Of a DNA stretch of 64,000 nucleotides, positions 31,127-40,545 are shown piece after piece (within the stretch, counting starts at the first letter, position 1; each line of letters opens with the position of its first letter). The notes under the pieces are model-generated. The model was given only the letters and a program-made list of their open reading frames with translations. It did not search any database and had not been told where the DNA came from. The stretch is from Phyllobacterium sophorae (GTDB lineage: Bacteria > Pseudomonadota > Alphaproteobacteria > Rhizobiales > Rhizobiaceae), in NCBI RefSeq assembly GCF_003010965.1, contig NZ_PGGM01000007.1:211894-275893 (forward strand). Direction: 5' to 3'. Both the position numbers and the translations under genes were made by a program.

Positions 31127-31907
31127 CTGCTGGCCTTGGTATTTTGGTGAACAGGCGGGAAACGTTGTCGGTCGTTATTTTGCCGATCTCGTCTTCGCTG
31201 ACACCAATCGTCTCTGCCAGCACCGCCGCCGTATGAAGGACGAAGCTCGGCTCATTGCGTTTGCCACGGTGCGGCGCTGGCGCGAGATAAGGCGCATCAG
31301 TTTCGACCAGGAGCCGGTCACGCGGCACGTTACGGGCAATTTCACGGATTTCGGGTGAATTCTTGAAGGTCAGAATGCCGGAAAAGGAGACATAGCCGCC
31401 AAGTGCGACCCCGACCCGCGCCAGTTCCGCACCCGAGGAAAAACAGTGCAGAATAAAAGGGAACGCGCCCTTCCCTGTTTCTTCCCTCAACGTCGAAATC
31501 ATGTCCTCATCGGCGCTGCGTGCATGAATGACCAGTGGCAGCTGCGTGGCGCGTGACGCGGCGATATGCGTGCGGAATCCCTGCATCTGGGCTTCCGGCG
31601 GCGCATAATCATAGTGATAGTCGAGCCCGGCTTCGCCGATCGCCACCACCTTCGGGTGCTCCGAAAGCCGGATCAGATCGTCGGCCGCTATATCCAGCTC
31701 TTCATGCGCGTTGTTCGGGTGCGTTCCAACCGAAGCATAGACGCTCTCGTACTGCTCGGCGATCTTGATGATATCGCCAAATCGCCGGACGCGCGTGCAA
31801 ATCGTCACCATCCGCCTGATATCGTGATCCAGCGCCCGCTGAACGATGGCGTCCCGTTCCTCGGCAAAATCAGCAAAATCCAGATGGCAATGGCTGTCGA
31901 CAAGCAT
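31119..31907 (-). CDS. TatD-family metal-dependent hydrolase
   Basis: A 262-residue TIM-barrel hydrolase of the TatD/YcfH family, often shown to have 3'-5' exonuclease activity. Metal-binding motifs are DSHCHLDF at residues 4-11, GEAGLDYHYDYA near 96-107, LVIHARSADED and LVETDAPYLAPAPHRGKRNEP near the end. It begins 6 bases after the metG stop. The metG-tatD-PhnP-like order is widespread in bacteria and supports the calls. Confidence 0.92.
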   Translation of the reverse strand: MLVDSHCHLDFADFAEERDAIVQRALDHDIRRMVTICTRVRRFGDIIKIAEQYESVYASVGTHPNNAHEELDIAADDLIRLSEHPKVVAIGEAGLDYHYDYAPPEAQMQGFRTHIAASRATQLPLVIHARSADEDMISTLREETGKGAFPFILHCFSSGAELARVGVALGGYVSFSGILTFKNSPEIREIARNVPRDRLLVETDAPYLAPAPHRGKRNEPSFVLHTAAVLAETIGVSEDEIGKITTDNVSRLFTKIPRPADA

Positions 31908-31913
31908 CGTATG

Positions 31914-33461
31914 TTAGGCTTCTCTGTCAGCTTCGACGTAACGCGGGAAAATCGCTTGCGGGGCCGGCAGATCGGCTCCGGGCACAAGTTCACCACCCAC
32001 AAGATCAGAGAAGTTCCGCCTGTCCGCCGGAATGGCCAGGATATCTAGCAGTTTCGCCGCCGAACCCGGAATGAAGGGCTGGCAAAGTATTCCGATACGC
32101 CGGATGACCTCCGCGGTCACATAGAGGACCGTGTCCATGCGCGCTGGATCGGTCTTTTTCAGCGCCCAGGGCTCCTGTGAAGCGAAATAGCGATTGGCCT
32201 CGGCCACAACGCCAAAAATCGCCGCAAGCGCCAGGTGCAGGGCTTGCGTGCCAACGGCCCCGCGTGCCGTCTCCAGTGCCGCCGTTGCCTGATCCAGGAT
32301 TGCCTTGTCCACATCAATCAATGCGCCCGGCTGCGGGACCTTGGCCCCGCAATTCTTGGCGATCATCGACAGCGAACGTTGCGCCAGATTGCCGAGATCA
32401 TTGGCGAGGTCTGCGTTGGTGCGGTTGACAATGGATTCATGGCTGTAATTGCCATCTTGGCCGAACGGTATTTCTCGCAACAGGAAATAGCGCAGCTGAT
32501 CGAGGCCATAGTGTTCGACCAGCGAGACCGGATCGATGACATTGCCGACTGATTTCGACATTTTCTCGCCGCGGTTGAACACGAAACCATGGCCATAGAC
32601 GCGCTTTGGCAATTCGATGCCTGCAGACAGCAGGAACGCGGGCCAGTAGACCGCATGGAAACGAATGATGTCCTTGCCGATTATGTGGACGTCGGCGGGC
32701 CAATAGCGCCAGCGCTCCGCCTTTTCGTCCGGATAGCCCGCTGCGGTAATGTAGTTGGTCAGCGCGTCGACCCAGACATACATGACATGCTTTTCGTCAC
32801 CGGGAACTGGAATGCCCCAGTCAAATGTCGTCCGCGAGACCGAAAGATCCTTGAGACCGGATTTGACGAAGGAGACTACCTCATTGCGACGCTCGTCCGG
32901 ACCGATAAACCCCGGATTATCGGCGTAGAGTTTCAGCAAGCGATCCTGATAGGCCGACAGACGGAAGAAATAGCTCTCTTCCTCGAGCCATTCCACAGGC
33001 GTTCCTTGCGGGCCGTAGCGCACATTGTCGGCCCGCAGTTCCGTCTCTTCTTCCTGGTAATAGGCTTCGTCGCGCACGGAGTACCAGCCGGCATAGCCAC
33101 CCTTGTAGATGTCGCCTGCTTCGACCATTTTCTGCCATATCGCTTGGGAAGCCTTGTAATGCCTCTCTTCCGTCGTGCGAATGAAATCATCATATGACGC
33201 GTTCAACAGATGCCCCATGTCACGGAAAAGTTTGGCATTTCTGTCCGCAAGCTCCCGCGGTGAAATGCCCTCCTTTCTCGCTGTCTGCAACATCTTGATG
33301 CCGTGCTCGTCCGTTCCGCTCAGGAAAAGGACATCCTTACCGTCATGGCGGTTGAACCGCGCAATCGCGTCCGTCGCGATCAACTCATAAGCATGGCCGA
33401 TGTGCGGGCTTCCGTTCGGGTAGGAAATGGCAGTTGTGATGTAAAATGTTTCGCGGCTCAT
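31914..33461 (-). CDS. metG: Methionyl-tRNA synthetase
   Basis: A 515-residue class I synthetase that charges tRNA(Met). The catalytic HIGH motif is in [13 protein letters not shown] near residues 13-25 and KMSKS is in [11 protein letters not shown] near 300-310. There is no zinc-binding CxxC insert and no C-terminal EMAP dimerisation domain, consistent with the shorter alphaproteobacterial form. ATG 33461 ([11 protein letters not shown]) is chosen over an open extension to 33533, because an AGGTCA site precedes it and family members start here. Confidence 0.96.
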   Translation of the reverse strand: MSRETFYITTAISYPNGSPHIGHAYELIATDAIARFNRHDGKDVLFLSGTDEHGIKMLQTARKEGISPRELADRNAKLFRDMGHLLNASYDDFIRTTEERHYKASQAIWQKMVEAGDIYKGGYAGWYSVRDEAYYQEEETELRADNVRYGPQGTPVEWLEEESYFFRLSAYQDRLLKLYADNPGFIGPDERRNEVVSFVKSGLKDLSVSRTTFDWGIPVPGDEKHVMYVWVDALTNYITAAGYPDEKAERWRYWPADVHIIGKDIIRFHAVYWPAFLLSAGIELPKRVYGHGFVFNRGEKMSKSVGNVIDPVSLVEHYGLDQLRYFLLREIPFGQDGNYSHESIVNRTNADLANDLGNLAQRSLSMIAKNCGAKVPQPGALIDVDKAILDQATAALETARGAVGTQALHLALAAIFGVVAEANRYFASQEPWALKKTDPARMDTVLYVTAEVIRRIGILCQPFIPGSAAKLLDILAIPADRRNFSDLVGGELVPGADLPAPQAIFPRYVEADREA

Positions 33462-33544
33462 GCGTGACCTGATTTGTCTTTGTTGCGGCATCTTGGGTGG
33501 CCTGACATAACCCATGTCCAGCCCGATTGCCATACCGGCAAGCT

Positions 33545-34606
33545 CTATCGAGCACCTGACAGGGCGCGATGCATTCGTCCCAGAAAAATGAGGACTGTCT
33601 GCTTGCGATCGAGATTGAAGGCAGCAGCGTCCCTCGCCTCATTCTGCATGTCACTCCAAAGGCCGGACCAGCGGTTGGCCAGCACTACATCGCCCTGCTC
33701 CGCGCCGAGTCGCGCTTTCCCGGCAATGCGCGCCAACAGGTCTTCAAGGAAAAGGTCATACTGGATTTCGGCGTCGCGGCCTGAAAGGGCTGTCGCAAGC
33801 GCATGCGCTTTTGGGACGTCGAAGGTGGATTTGCCGAGGATGGCATCGACCGTTCCGGAAATCTCAAGCCCGCCGAACGCCAGCAGCAAGGCTGCCTTGC
33901 GCACACTGCCCTCGGCATGGGCGACTAGGGAATCCACGTCGGCCATCTGTTGGGCATCGAGATTGATGGCCAACAATGCTGCAAGCAAATCCTTCTTGTC
34001 CAGCGGCTCGAAACGGATCGATTGGCAACGAGAACGGATCGTGGGCAGCAGCCTGCCCGAGGAATGGGAAATCAAGATGAACAGCGTTCGATGCGGCGGT
34101 TCTTCAAGAGTCTTCAGTAAAGCATTGGCCGCATTGCGATTCATGTCATCAGCGGGATCGACAATAACAATGCGCCATGATCCATCATGCGATGTGCGAT
34201 TGAGGAAATGCGTGACGCGGCGTACTTCATCGACAGTGATGGCGGTTTTGAACTTGCCAGTCTTCGCATCGACCGGCCGGCTGATGTGCAACACAGCCAG
34301 ATGTGTTCCGCTGGCAATCTGCCGGTAAGGCGCTATGCCATAATCCGGCTCGGCAAGCTCCAATGGCGCTTCACGTTCTGCCGGATACCTCAGCATGTGC
34401 CCGGTCATATGAAACGCCAGGGTCGCCTTGCCAACGCCCTGCGGCCCTTCCAGCAGGAGGGCGTGGTGCATGTGACCCGACTGATACGCTTGCGCAAGGA
34501 ACGATCTTATCCCGGCATGACCGAACAATACCGGATTGGCGGAAGGCGCAGGTACGCCGTCGATCGCATCGTGGGTTGCCGGTACGTCGAGAACCGCATC
34601 GCTCAT
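33545..34606 (-). CDS. holB: DNA polymerase III subunit delta'
   Basis: The delta' subunit is part of the clamp loader that places the sliding clamp on DNA. The 353-residue protein has an AAA+ region with the altered P-loop [15 protein letters not shown] near 43-57, [25 protein letters not shown] near 140-165 and the SRC motif ([14 protein letters not shown]). Its start overlaps the tmk stop by 4 bases, the conserved tmk-holB pair, and metG lies just downstream, the common order. Confidence 0.94.
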   Translation of the reverse strand: MSDAVLDVPATHDAIDGVPAPSANPVLFGHAGIRSFLAQAYQSGHMHHALLLEGPQGVGKATLAFHMTGHMLRYPAEREAPLELAEPDYGIAPYRQIASGTHLAVLHISRPVDAKTGKFKTAITVDEVRRVTHFLNRTSHDGSWRIVIVDPADDMNRNAANALLKTLEEPPHRTLFILISHSSGRLLPTIRSRCQSIRFEPLDKKDLLAALLAINLDAQQMADVDSLVAHAEGSVRKAALLLAFGGLEISGTVDAILGKSTFDVPKAHALATALSGRDAEIQYDLFLEDLLARIAGKARLGAEQGDVVLANRWSGLWSDMQNEARDAAAFNLDRKQTVLIFLGRMHRALSGAR

Positions 34607-35274
34607 TTTGCCACCTCGACGGTCCGCTTCGTTTTAATCCCACGGTTTGCCTTCAATTGGTCAACAACCGTCGCAATCTCCTTGGCAATCTCGCCGGCGG
34701 GCCGGTCTGCAGCGACGACCTTGCACCGGTCCGGTTCCTCGGCTGCAATCGCAAGATAAGAATCGCGCCGCTTGCGATGCAGATCGATGGTTTCCTTTTC
34801 AAAACGGTCAGCCGCTTCCGCTCCGCGCCGGGCGTTGGCGCGCTGTAGACCGACCTCAGCTGGCAGATCGAGGATGATTGTCAGATCAGGCATGAGGCCG
34901 TTAATGGCTGCCTGTTCGATGGCACGCATCAAGCCCGGGTCAAGGTCGCCTGTAACGCCCTGATAAACCCGGCTTGAATCGATATAGCGGTCGCAAAGCA
35001 CCATACGGCCAGATTTCACGGCCTGCCGGAGTACCTGTTCGACATGGTCATTGCGTGCTGCCGCAAACAACAGGGCCTCCATGGCAGGACCGAAAGGTTC
35101 GGCAGCACCGCTCAGGATGACGTGGCGCACAGCTTCGGCGCCGGGCGAACCGCCCGGCTCACGCGTCACCAGCACATCATCGCCCTGCCCGCGCAGATAT
35201 TCGGCCAGGCGCGCAATCTGTGTCGATTTACCCGCGCCTTCGCCGCCTTCAAATGTGATGAATAGTCCTTGCAC
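34603..35274 (-). CDS. tmk: Thymidylate kinase
   Basis: Tmk phosphorylates dTMP to dTDP for DNA synthesis. The 223-residue protein opens with [19 protein letters not shown] (P-loop at about 8-16), then [11 protein letters not shown], the [12 protein letters not shown] motif near 97-108, and the lid region. The start is GTG at 35274. It overlaps holB by 4 bases (ATGA). An 85-base gap separates it from the upstream dacC-like gene, so it may have its own promoter. Confidence 0.96.
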   Translation of the reverse strand: MQGLFITFEGGEGAGKSTQIARLAEYLRGQGDDVLVTREPGGSPGAEAVRHVILSGAAEPFGPAMEALLFAAARNDHVEQVLRQAVKSGRMVLCDRYIDSSRVYQGVTGDLDPGLMRAIEQAAINGLMPDLTIILDLPAEVGLQRANARRGAEAADRFEKETIDLHRKRRDSYLAIAAEEPDRCKVVAADRPAGEIAKEIATVVDQLKANRGIKTKRTVEVAK

Positions 35275-35359
35275 GCTCGTCGCCGTCTTTCGATGCAGAG
35301 TCTCAGTCTATTTGAGATGGTTCTAGCGTCCACGTTTGAAAAGGTCGAGGCAGTAATAC

Positions 35360-36589
35360 TTAGAACTTGAGTTGCCGGACCCAGCCCGTGGCCAATTCGA
35401 AGACAGCGTCGAACGAGCGCTTCTTCAGATCGCCGGTCTCGACCGCTTCCGCCGTGAAGACTGGTGTCTCCTGTGCCAGGACGTCTCCGATCCAGATGCG
35501 CAGGGTACCGACCTGCTCATCGGCCTTCAGCGGAGCAACAAGAGGGCCTTGATAGATGATATGCGCCTTAAGACGATCTCGATTGGCAACAGGCACGAGA
35601 AGGCTGACCTTTTCATGTGCCTTGAGCGGAACGCCTGATTTGACGCCGCCAAATACGCTCGCTTCTCCGATCGCTTCACCTTCGGCGAAGATATCGATCT
35701 CCTCGAATGCTTGATACGCCCACTCGAAGATCCGCCTGGCTTCCTCGGCCCGTTCCTTGTCGCTGGCGAGGCCGCTCAGCGCAACGATATAGCGCCTGCC
35801 GTTCCTTGTCGCCGCTCCGACGATGCCATAGCCTGACTGCTCGGTGTAACCGGTGCCCATGCCATCCGCGCCGATATCGAGCCGCAACAGCGGATTGCGG
35901 TTGCGCTGGAAGATGTTGTTCCAGGTAAAACTGTCTTGCGCATAGGTGCGGTAGTATGCCGGATATTCCTTGTAGATATGCCGCGCCAGGGCCACGAGGT
36001 CGGTCAATGAAACGCGTTGCTGCGGGTCGGGCAATCCGGTCGAATTGACAAAGGTCGAATTCTTCAGGCCGATTTCTTTTGCCCTTGCGTTCATCATTTC
36101 GGCAAATTTTGGTTCCGACCCGGCAAGGCCTTCCGCAAGGATTATGCAGCCATCATTGGCAGATTGCACGATAACACCCTGGATCAGATCGCCGACACTG
36201 ATCGACGATTTGAGCTTGGCGAACATGGTGGAGCCACCCGATGGCGCGCCGCCGGTACGCCAGGCATTTTCGCTGACAGTATATTGCGTCGCGAGCGTGA
36301 TCTTGCCGGACTTGAGCTCATGAAACACGACTTCCATGGTCATCAGCTTGGCAAGCGCCGCGGGTTCGATCAGGGTATCGGGCGATTTTGCATAAAGGAT
36401 CGTGCCTGTCTGATCCTCGATCATCAGGGCTTGCTTTGCCTTGGTGTCGAACAGCGCATCTTGCGCACCTGCTACGGCAATAGATGCAAGCACTATTGCG
36501 ACGCCAAGGGCAGCGATACGGAATGGCCGGGTCGGAAGGCATTTTGATAAATGGAGATCAGTTGCCGTCATCGCGAACGACAAATGCAT
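35360..36589 (-). CDS. D-alanyl-D-alanine carboxypeptidase family (S11) protein, probable pseudoenzyme
   Basis: A 409-residue exported protein with the full architecture of DacC/PBP5-type carboxypeptidases: a signal peptide (about 1-42, ending AGA), an S11 domain (about 45-285) and a C-terminal PBP5-type beta domain. The catalytic set is not intact. The SxxK motif reads ALAK (residues 78-81), with Ala for the acylated Ser; the KTG motif reads GTG (245-247); only SAN (143-145) remains. It may act as a non-catalytic peptidoglycan protein. ATG 36589 has a GGAG site but overlaps rlpA by 32 bases; ATG 36571 is possible. Confidence 0.88.
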   Translation of the reverse strand: MHLSFAMTATDLHLSKCLPTRPFRIAALGVAIVLASIAVAGAQDALFDTKAKQALMIEDQTGTILYAKSPDTLIEPAALAKLMTMEVVFHELKSGKITLATQYTVSENAWRTGGAPSGGSTMFAKLKSSISVGDLIQGVIVQSANDGCIILAEGLAGSEPKFAEMMNARAKEIGLKNSTFVNSTGLPDPQQRVSLTDLVALARHIYKEYPAYYRTYAQDSFTWNNIFQRNRNPLLRLDIGADGMGTGYTEQSGYGIVGAATRNGRRYIVALSGLASDKERAEEARRIFEWAYQAFEEIDIFAEGEAIGEASVFGGVKSGVPLKAHEKVSLLVPVANRDRLKAHIIYQGPLVAPLKADEQVGTLRIWIGDVLAQETPVFTAEAVETGDLKKRSFDAVFELATGWVRQLKF

Positions 36590-37871
36590 CGCCGGCTCCG
36601 GCGTTCCACGCAGCCAGAAGCAGCGCGTCGGTATTCTTTGCCGTGTTTGCCCGGGCTACCAGAGCAATGCGAGGCCCATCCGGGCTGGCGACCTCAGACA
36701 ATTCCACTCTACCCAGACGCGAAAGCACCCTCATCACACGGCCAGCCTCGGCCTTGTCGGCAAAGAGGCCGACATCGACATATTCGGCCGTCGGTGCAAC
36801 GCCGCCCGGCAATTTGTTCATGGCTTTCCATGCAGTGGAAACCGTCTCCGGCGACAGAAGCTCGGTAGTGGCCTGTAATGTGCTGTTGGCGTCTGCGACC
36901 CGCTCGCTCGCATAGGAACTGATGAAGGGAGATACCGCTGGTTTACCACCCTTGAGCGAACCGAGCAGAATGGTCGGCTTGTCGTCGATATAGGGACCAA
37001 TCAAGGGCAGAACCGGAACGATGTCGGCATCAAAGCTCAGTGCACTATTGCCGGTGGGTACCATGGCCGGCTGTGGCGCCGGTGTGGCGAGGCGCGCCGC
37101 CTGGTCGCTCAACGATACCGGTTGGCCGTCGAGACTGGCAACCTGGATGCCGGCGGACTGCTGTGGCTGCATTCCAGGAATCGCAACCCGTGCGCGCTGT
37201 GTCGGGGTTGCGCCATTCATGGCGATCATGACGCCAGATGCGGGCTGACCCCATGGATCTGCGGCACCCGGGCCACGATAGGAGGCCATCAGGAAGGAAT
37301 CGTCGCTACCTTCGAGTGGCGCCCGGCCCACATATTCAACCTTCACATCGGCCGTACCGGTATGCTGATAATCGAGCACGGTCGCCGCCTTTTGCGAAAG
37401 ATCGATCACACGGTCACTGTGGTAGGGTCCGCGATCGTTGACGCGCACGATCACCGAACTTCCATTGGAGAGATTGGTCACGCGCGCATAGCTCGGCAGC
37501 GGCATTGTCGGATGTGCGGCAGTCAAGCGGGTCGTATCGTAAATCTCACCATTGGCGGTCAGACGGCCATGGAAAGCGGAGCCGTACCACGATGCCCTGC
37601 CCTTGCGGATATAACCCGGCTCTTCTTTGGGGTAGTACCATTTTCCGGCTACTTGATAAGGCCGCCCGATTTGGTTGCGGCCGCCGCCGCGGGGGATGTT
37701 CCTGAGATCACTGACAACCCGCGGACTTGCTTTCACGCCGTATTCTGATTCAGCGAAATATTCCTTGCCATGGGTTCGTTTGGCGACTTTTGCCTTGGGC
37801 GAAGCGCAGGCAGCCATCAAGGCGCCCATGGCAACAACCCCCACAACTCGAAAAGCTTTGGCTTTTGACAA
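36558..37871 (-). CDS. rlpA: RlpA-like septal ring lytic transglycosylase lipoprotein with SPOR domain
   Basis: RlpA is an outer-membrane lipoprotein that cleaves denuded septal glycan. The 437-residue protein has a lipoprotein signal with lipobox ALMAAC (Cys22), a double-psi beta-barrel at about 91-182 (GRASWYGSAFHGRLTANGE through VRVNDRGPY and DLSQKAA), a long low-complexity linker, and a C-terminal SPOR domain (about 360-437) that targets it to the septum. The start codon appears to be TTG at 37871. The dacC-like gene downstream overlaps its end, placing two cell-wall proteins in one transcript. Confidence 0.93.
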   Translation of the reverse strand: MSKAKAFRVVGVVAMGALMAACASPKAKVAKRTHGKEYFAESEYGVKASPRVVSDLRNIPRGGGRNQIGRPYQVAGKWYYPKEEPGYIRKGRASWYGSAFHGRLTANGEIYDTTRLTAAHPTMPLPSYARVTNLSNGSSVIVRVNDRGPYHSDRVIDLSQKAATVLDYQHTGTADVKVEYVGRAPLEGSDDSFLMASYRGPGAADPWGQPASGVMIAMNGATPTQRARVAIPGMQPQQSAGIQVASLDGQPVSLSDQAARLATPAPQPAMVPTGNSALSFDADIVPVLPLIGPYIDDKPTILLGSLKGGKPAVSPFISSYASERVADANSTLQATTELLSPETVSTAWKAMNKLPGGVAPTAEYVDVGLFADKAEAGRVMRVLSRLGRVELSEVASPDGPRIALVARANTAKNTDALLLAAWNAGAGDAFVVRDDGN

Positions 37872-37971
37872 TGCAAACCACCGGCCAGACAGGCCGTCCC
37901 CAGGAATTTTACATCAGATGTATCGATAAACGGATCAGAAGGCTGGTGCAACCCCGACGCCCATCATTGAG

Positions 37972-37996
37972 GTGGCACCAACCCTATAAGTGCCAC
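37972..37996. promoter_or_regulatory. Inverted repeat between rlpA and the AhpD-like gene
   Basis: A 7-bp inverted repeat GTGGCAC-N11-GTGCCAC lies in the 189-base divergent region between rlpA and the gene at 38061. It has the form of a dimeric repressor site, but the regulator is unknown. Confidence 0.4.
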
Positions 37997-38060
37997 TGAT
38001 AGGTTGATAGCCCCTTAACAACGCCTATAGTGCGCGAAATACATCGCTCGCAGGGACCCA

Positions 38061-38594
38061 ATGAGTCGCATATCGCAGATTGTCTACAGTGAGGCCTCGC
38101 CCGAAATTAGAGCCGAACACGATGAAGAACTGAGGCGGCGCGGTCGAATGACAAACATGAAGCGTATAATGCTTCACTCCCCGGTCGCGCACCGGATCTA
38201 TGCCGAGTGGTTCACGCTGCGTGATCTGCTGCGTCCCGCGATCCCGGATCGGGCTATTTGGCTTTTTTCCCTCGCCATATCCGAGGCGAACCATGCGCTC
38301 GTGCCCTCGACCTTCTTCCGCCGCGCCCTGATCGATTCAGGATTCCAACCGGAAACCATCACTCCCGACGTGAACGAAGCATTGCTGATGGAGTTCGGCA
38401 GAGCCATTATTGTTGATTCCAACGCCGTGTCCGATGCTCTCTGGCAGCAGCTCGAGGCACGTTATGACGAGGCTACCCTCGTCAACCTTGTGGCATTCGC
38501 CGGCATTATGGCAGCCACCACCATATTCACCAATGTTGTCGACGTCGAACTCGACCCCGAACTCAATTCCTACAAGAAGGCGGGAGGCAGCTGA
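38061..38594 (+). CDS. AhpD-like/carboxymuconolactone decarboxylase-fold protein
   Basis: A 177-residue helical protein that resembles the AhpD-like superfamily in layout: an N-terminal region followed by a central hydrophobic LFSLAISEANHALVPSTFF helix where AhpD proteins carry ExxCxxC. No cysteine exists anywhere in the protein, so peroxidase activity of the AhpD kind is excluded. An AGGGA site precedes ATG 38061. It is divergent from rlpA and convergent with an OsmC-family gene. The family call is moderate. Confidence 0.6.
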   Translation: MSRISQIVYSEASPEIRAEHDEELRRRGRMTNMKRIMLHSPVAHRIYAEWFTLRDLLRPAIPDRAIWLFSLAISEANHALVPSTFFRRALIDSGFQPETITPDVNEALLMEFGRAIIVDSNAVSDALWQQLEARYDEATLVNLVAFAGIMAATTIFTNVVDVELDPELNSYKKAGGS

Positions 38595-38604
38595 GCTGGA
38601 CTGA

Positions 38605-39030
38605 TCAGTCAGCCAGCTTGGTGACAAATTCCGCATTCCCGCGCAGCGTATTGCTGACGGTGCAGATTTCCTCGGCAATCTCAACGATGTGGTGCCGCGT
38701 TGCTGGATCCAGATCGCCATCGATTTCGATATTGATTTCAAAACGGGCAACGCGTGAGGGCTCGTCATGGGCTTTTTCGCCCGTCACATGTACCCGCACT
38801 TCCTCAAGTTTATCTGCCACGCCCAAGCGGCTGGCCGCAATCCGCGCGCTAAGCACGATACAGGCCGACAATGAGGCATAGAGCAGGTCGAGCGGGTTGA
38901 AACCCGGTTGCGACACGGAAGTGACGATGTTGATTTCGCCGCCCGTTTCGGATGTGACGACCGGTAAATCCCTGCCCTTAAGCACGGCCCTTGCGCCAAC
39001 AGAGCGAGTTCTGATCTTCAGTTCCGGCAT
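38605..39030 (-). CDS. OsmC/Ohr-family protein
   Basis: A 141-residue member of the OsmC family, thiol-dependent peroxidases for organic hydroperoxides. Both redox cysteines appear to be present: one in DLLYASLSACIVLSARIAA near residues 55-73 and one in EEICTVSNTLRGN near the C-terminus. ATG 39030 is taken, with an AGGA site nine bases upstream, over a GTG at 39036. It lies 39 bases downstream of the HAL-like gene on the same strand, so it could be read from the same transcript. Confidence 0.87.
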   Translation of the reverse strand: MPELKIRTRSVGARAVLKGRDLPVVTSETGGEINIVTSVSQPGFNPLDLLYASLSACIVLSARIAASRLGVADKLEEVRVHVTGEKAHDEPSRVARFEINIEIDGDLDPATRHHIVEIAEEICTVSNTLRGNAEFVTKLAD

Positions 39031-39069
39031 TTCCACAATTCCTGAAAGCGTAACGATTGGTGTGATTGA

Positions 39070-40545
39070 TCATGCGCGCGGCAACATAAGGTTTGCAAGA
39101 GCGGAAACGTCATCCCCGAGCGCTCTGTCGTCCTTGAGCCGCGAAGCTGTTGCACGCACAAAACCATAGACTTCCGACGTGCCATCACCGCATCGATGGC
39201 CGGGTTTGAAATCAATCCCCTGCGCAGCAGCCAGCATCTCGCATGCAATGACGTGGCTCCACAAACCAATAATTTCTGCGCACTTCGCCACGGCAAGCGG
39301 CGTCTGCGTCGCGTGATCTTCGACACCTTCGGAGACCGGCAGGAAGTCCAGCAGCACCGGGTTTGCCTGGTGCCGTATCCGGCCGGCGAGCGCCGCCACC
39401 GTCTTCTGCAGCGGCACAAATCCGGCCGAGGCGCCGCCAAGAGGCGTAAGATAGCGCGGTAGGCCGTTGCGTCCTGATCCCGTCAGCTGAATGAACCGTG
39501 CGGCACTTGCCAGCGCTGCCTGCGCGATAGCGAGGCCCAGGGTCTCGAAAGCCAGAGCCAAGGACGGAGTGTGAAAATTACCTGTCGACAACACGCGGCC
39601 TTCATCGACGATCACCAGTGGATTGTCCGCGGCCGCGTTGAGTTCAATCTCGACTGCCTCTGTCGCGGATTTCACTGCCTGGGCAAGCGCGCCTTGGATA
39701 GAGGCAACGCAACGCAGGCTCAGCGGATCCTGGATGGCCGCCTGGGCTCCGAAAAGCGAGGAACCTTCAAGCAGAGCCAGAAGTTTTTCCGCCTCTTCGG
39801 CCTGCCCGGCAGCCTGCCGGGCGCGTTGGATGGCGGGCGCGAGAACAAGTGGATTGCCGCCAAGTGCCTCAAAACTCAAGGCCGCAGCCTGACGCTGAAA
39901 ATCAAGAAGGGACGCTGTATCCACGACAACCAACGCGCCGCAGCCAACCGAGACGGCAGAGGCATTGAGCAGAGACAATCCATCTTTGGGGCCAAGCGCG
40001 GATCGCGCAAGTCCGGACAATTCCAGAGCTTGTCCAGACGGATAGACTTGCCCCTGATACTCCGCATTGCCCTCGCCGATCAGGCTTCTGGCAATTGCTG
40101 AAAGAAGCACGAGATCGCCTGCTCCAATAGAGCCAATCGACGGCAAGACCGGATGAACATGTTTGTTCAAAAGAGCAAGCAAGTCGTTGAAAACAGAAGG
40201 CGATATACCGGAACCACCAACAGCGAGCATTGAAAGTCGCGCCGCCATGACGGCGCGGGTTTCATCGCGCGGCAATGACGGGCCAACGCCCATGCCTCGC
40301 CCGCGCACCAGCTGTTGCTGAAACGTGTTGATACCCTCGGTTACTGGCGTCTTGAGGTTGGCCCCGAGCCCGGTATTCAGGCCATATATCTGTTGACCCA
40401 TGGCGGCAGCTTGATCGAGCATCGCACGCGCACGCACCAATCGGTCATGAACATGGGCCCCGATTGCGACGGCTGCGTCCTTCCGGGCGATTGCCGCAAT
40501 ATCATGAGCTGTCGTGCCCGAGCCTTTGAAAACGATCGCGTTCAT
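39070..40545 (-). CDS. Histidine/aromatic ammonia-lyase family protein lacking the MIO triad
   Basis: A 491-residue protein with the complete HAL/PAL fold. Conserved positions include Tyr54 in YGLNTGLG, Asn194 in SLLNAS, Arg in QDPLSLRC (272-279), NFH (323-325) and EDH (409-411). Three key features differ: the Ala-Ser-Gly that forms the MIO electrophile is shortened to GAGDL (141-145), with no Ser; the HAL His in the SHAAG position is Arg83; and the Tyr before SLRC is Leu. A classical ammonia-lyase reaction is therefore unlikely. Ergothionase, a HAL relative that removes trimethylamine, is one possible model. Its start overlaps the cyclodeaminase-like gene by 4 bases. Confidence 0.88.
   Translation of the reverse strand: MNAIVFKGSGTTAHDIAAIARKDAAVAIGAHVHDRLVRARAMLDQAAAMGQQIYGLNTGLGANLKTPVTEGINTFQQQLVRGRGMGVGPSLPRDETRAVMAARLSMLAVGGSGISPSVFNDLLALLNKHVHPVLPSIGSIGAGDLVLLSAIARSLIGEGNAEYQGQVYPSGQALELSGLARSALGPKDGLSLLNASAVSVGCGALVVVDTASLLDFQRQAAALSFEALGGNPLVLAPAIQRARQAAGQAEEAEKLLALLEGSSLFGAQAAIQDPLSLRCVASIQGALAQAVKSATEAVEIELNAAADNPLVIVDEGRVLSTGNFHTPSLALAFETLGLAIAQAALASAARFIQLTGSGRNGLPRYLTPLGGASAGFVPLQKTVAALAGRIRHQANPVLLDFLPVSEGVEDHATQTPLAVAKCAEIIGLWSHVIACEMLAAAQGIDFKPGHRCGDGTSEVYGFVRATASRLKDDRALGDDVSALANLMLPRA

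Noticed and set aside
37972..37996. A sigma-54 promoter suggested by TGGCAC
   Set aside because: The required TTGC element at the right distance is absent in both directions.
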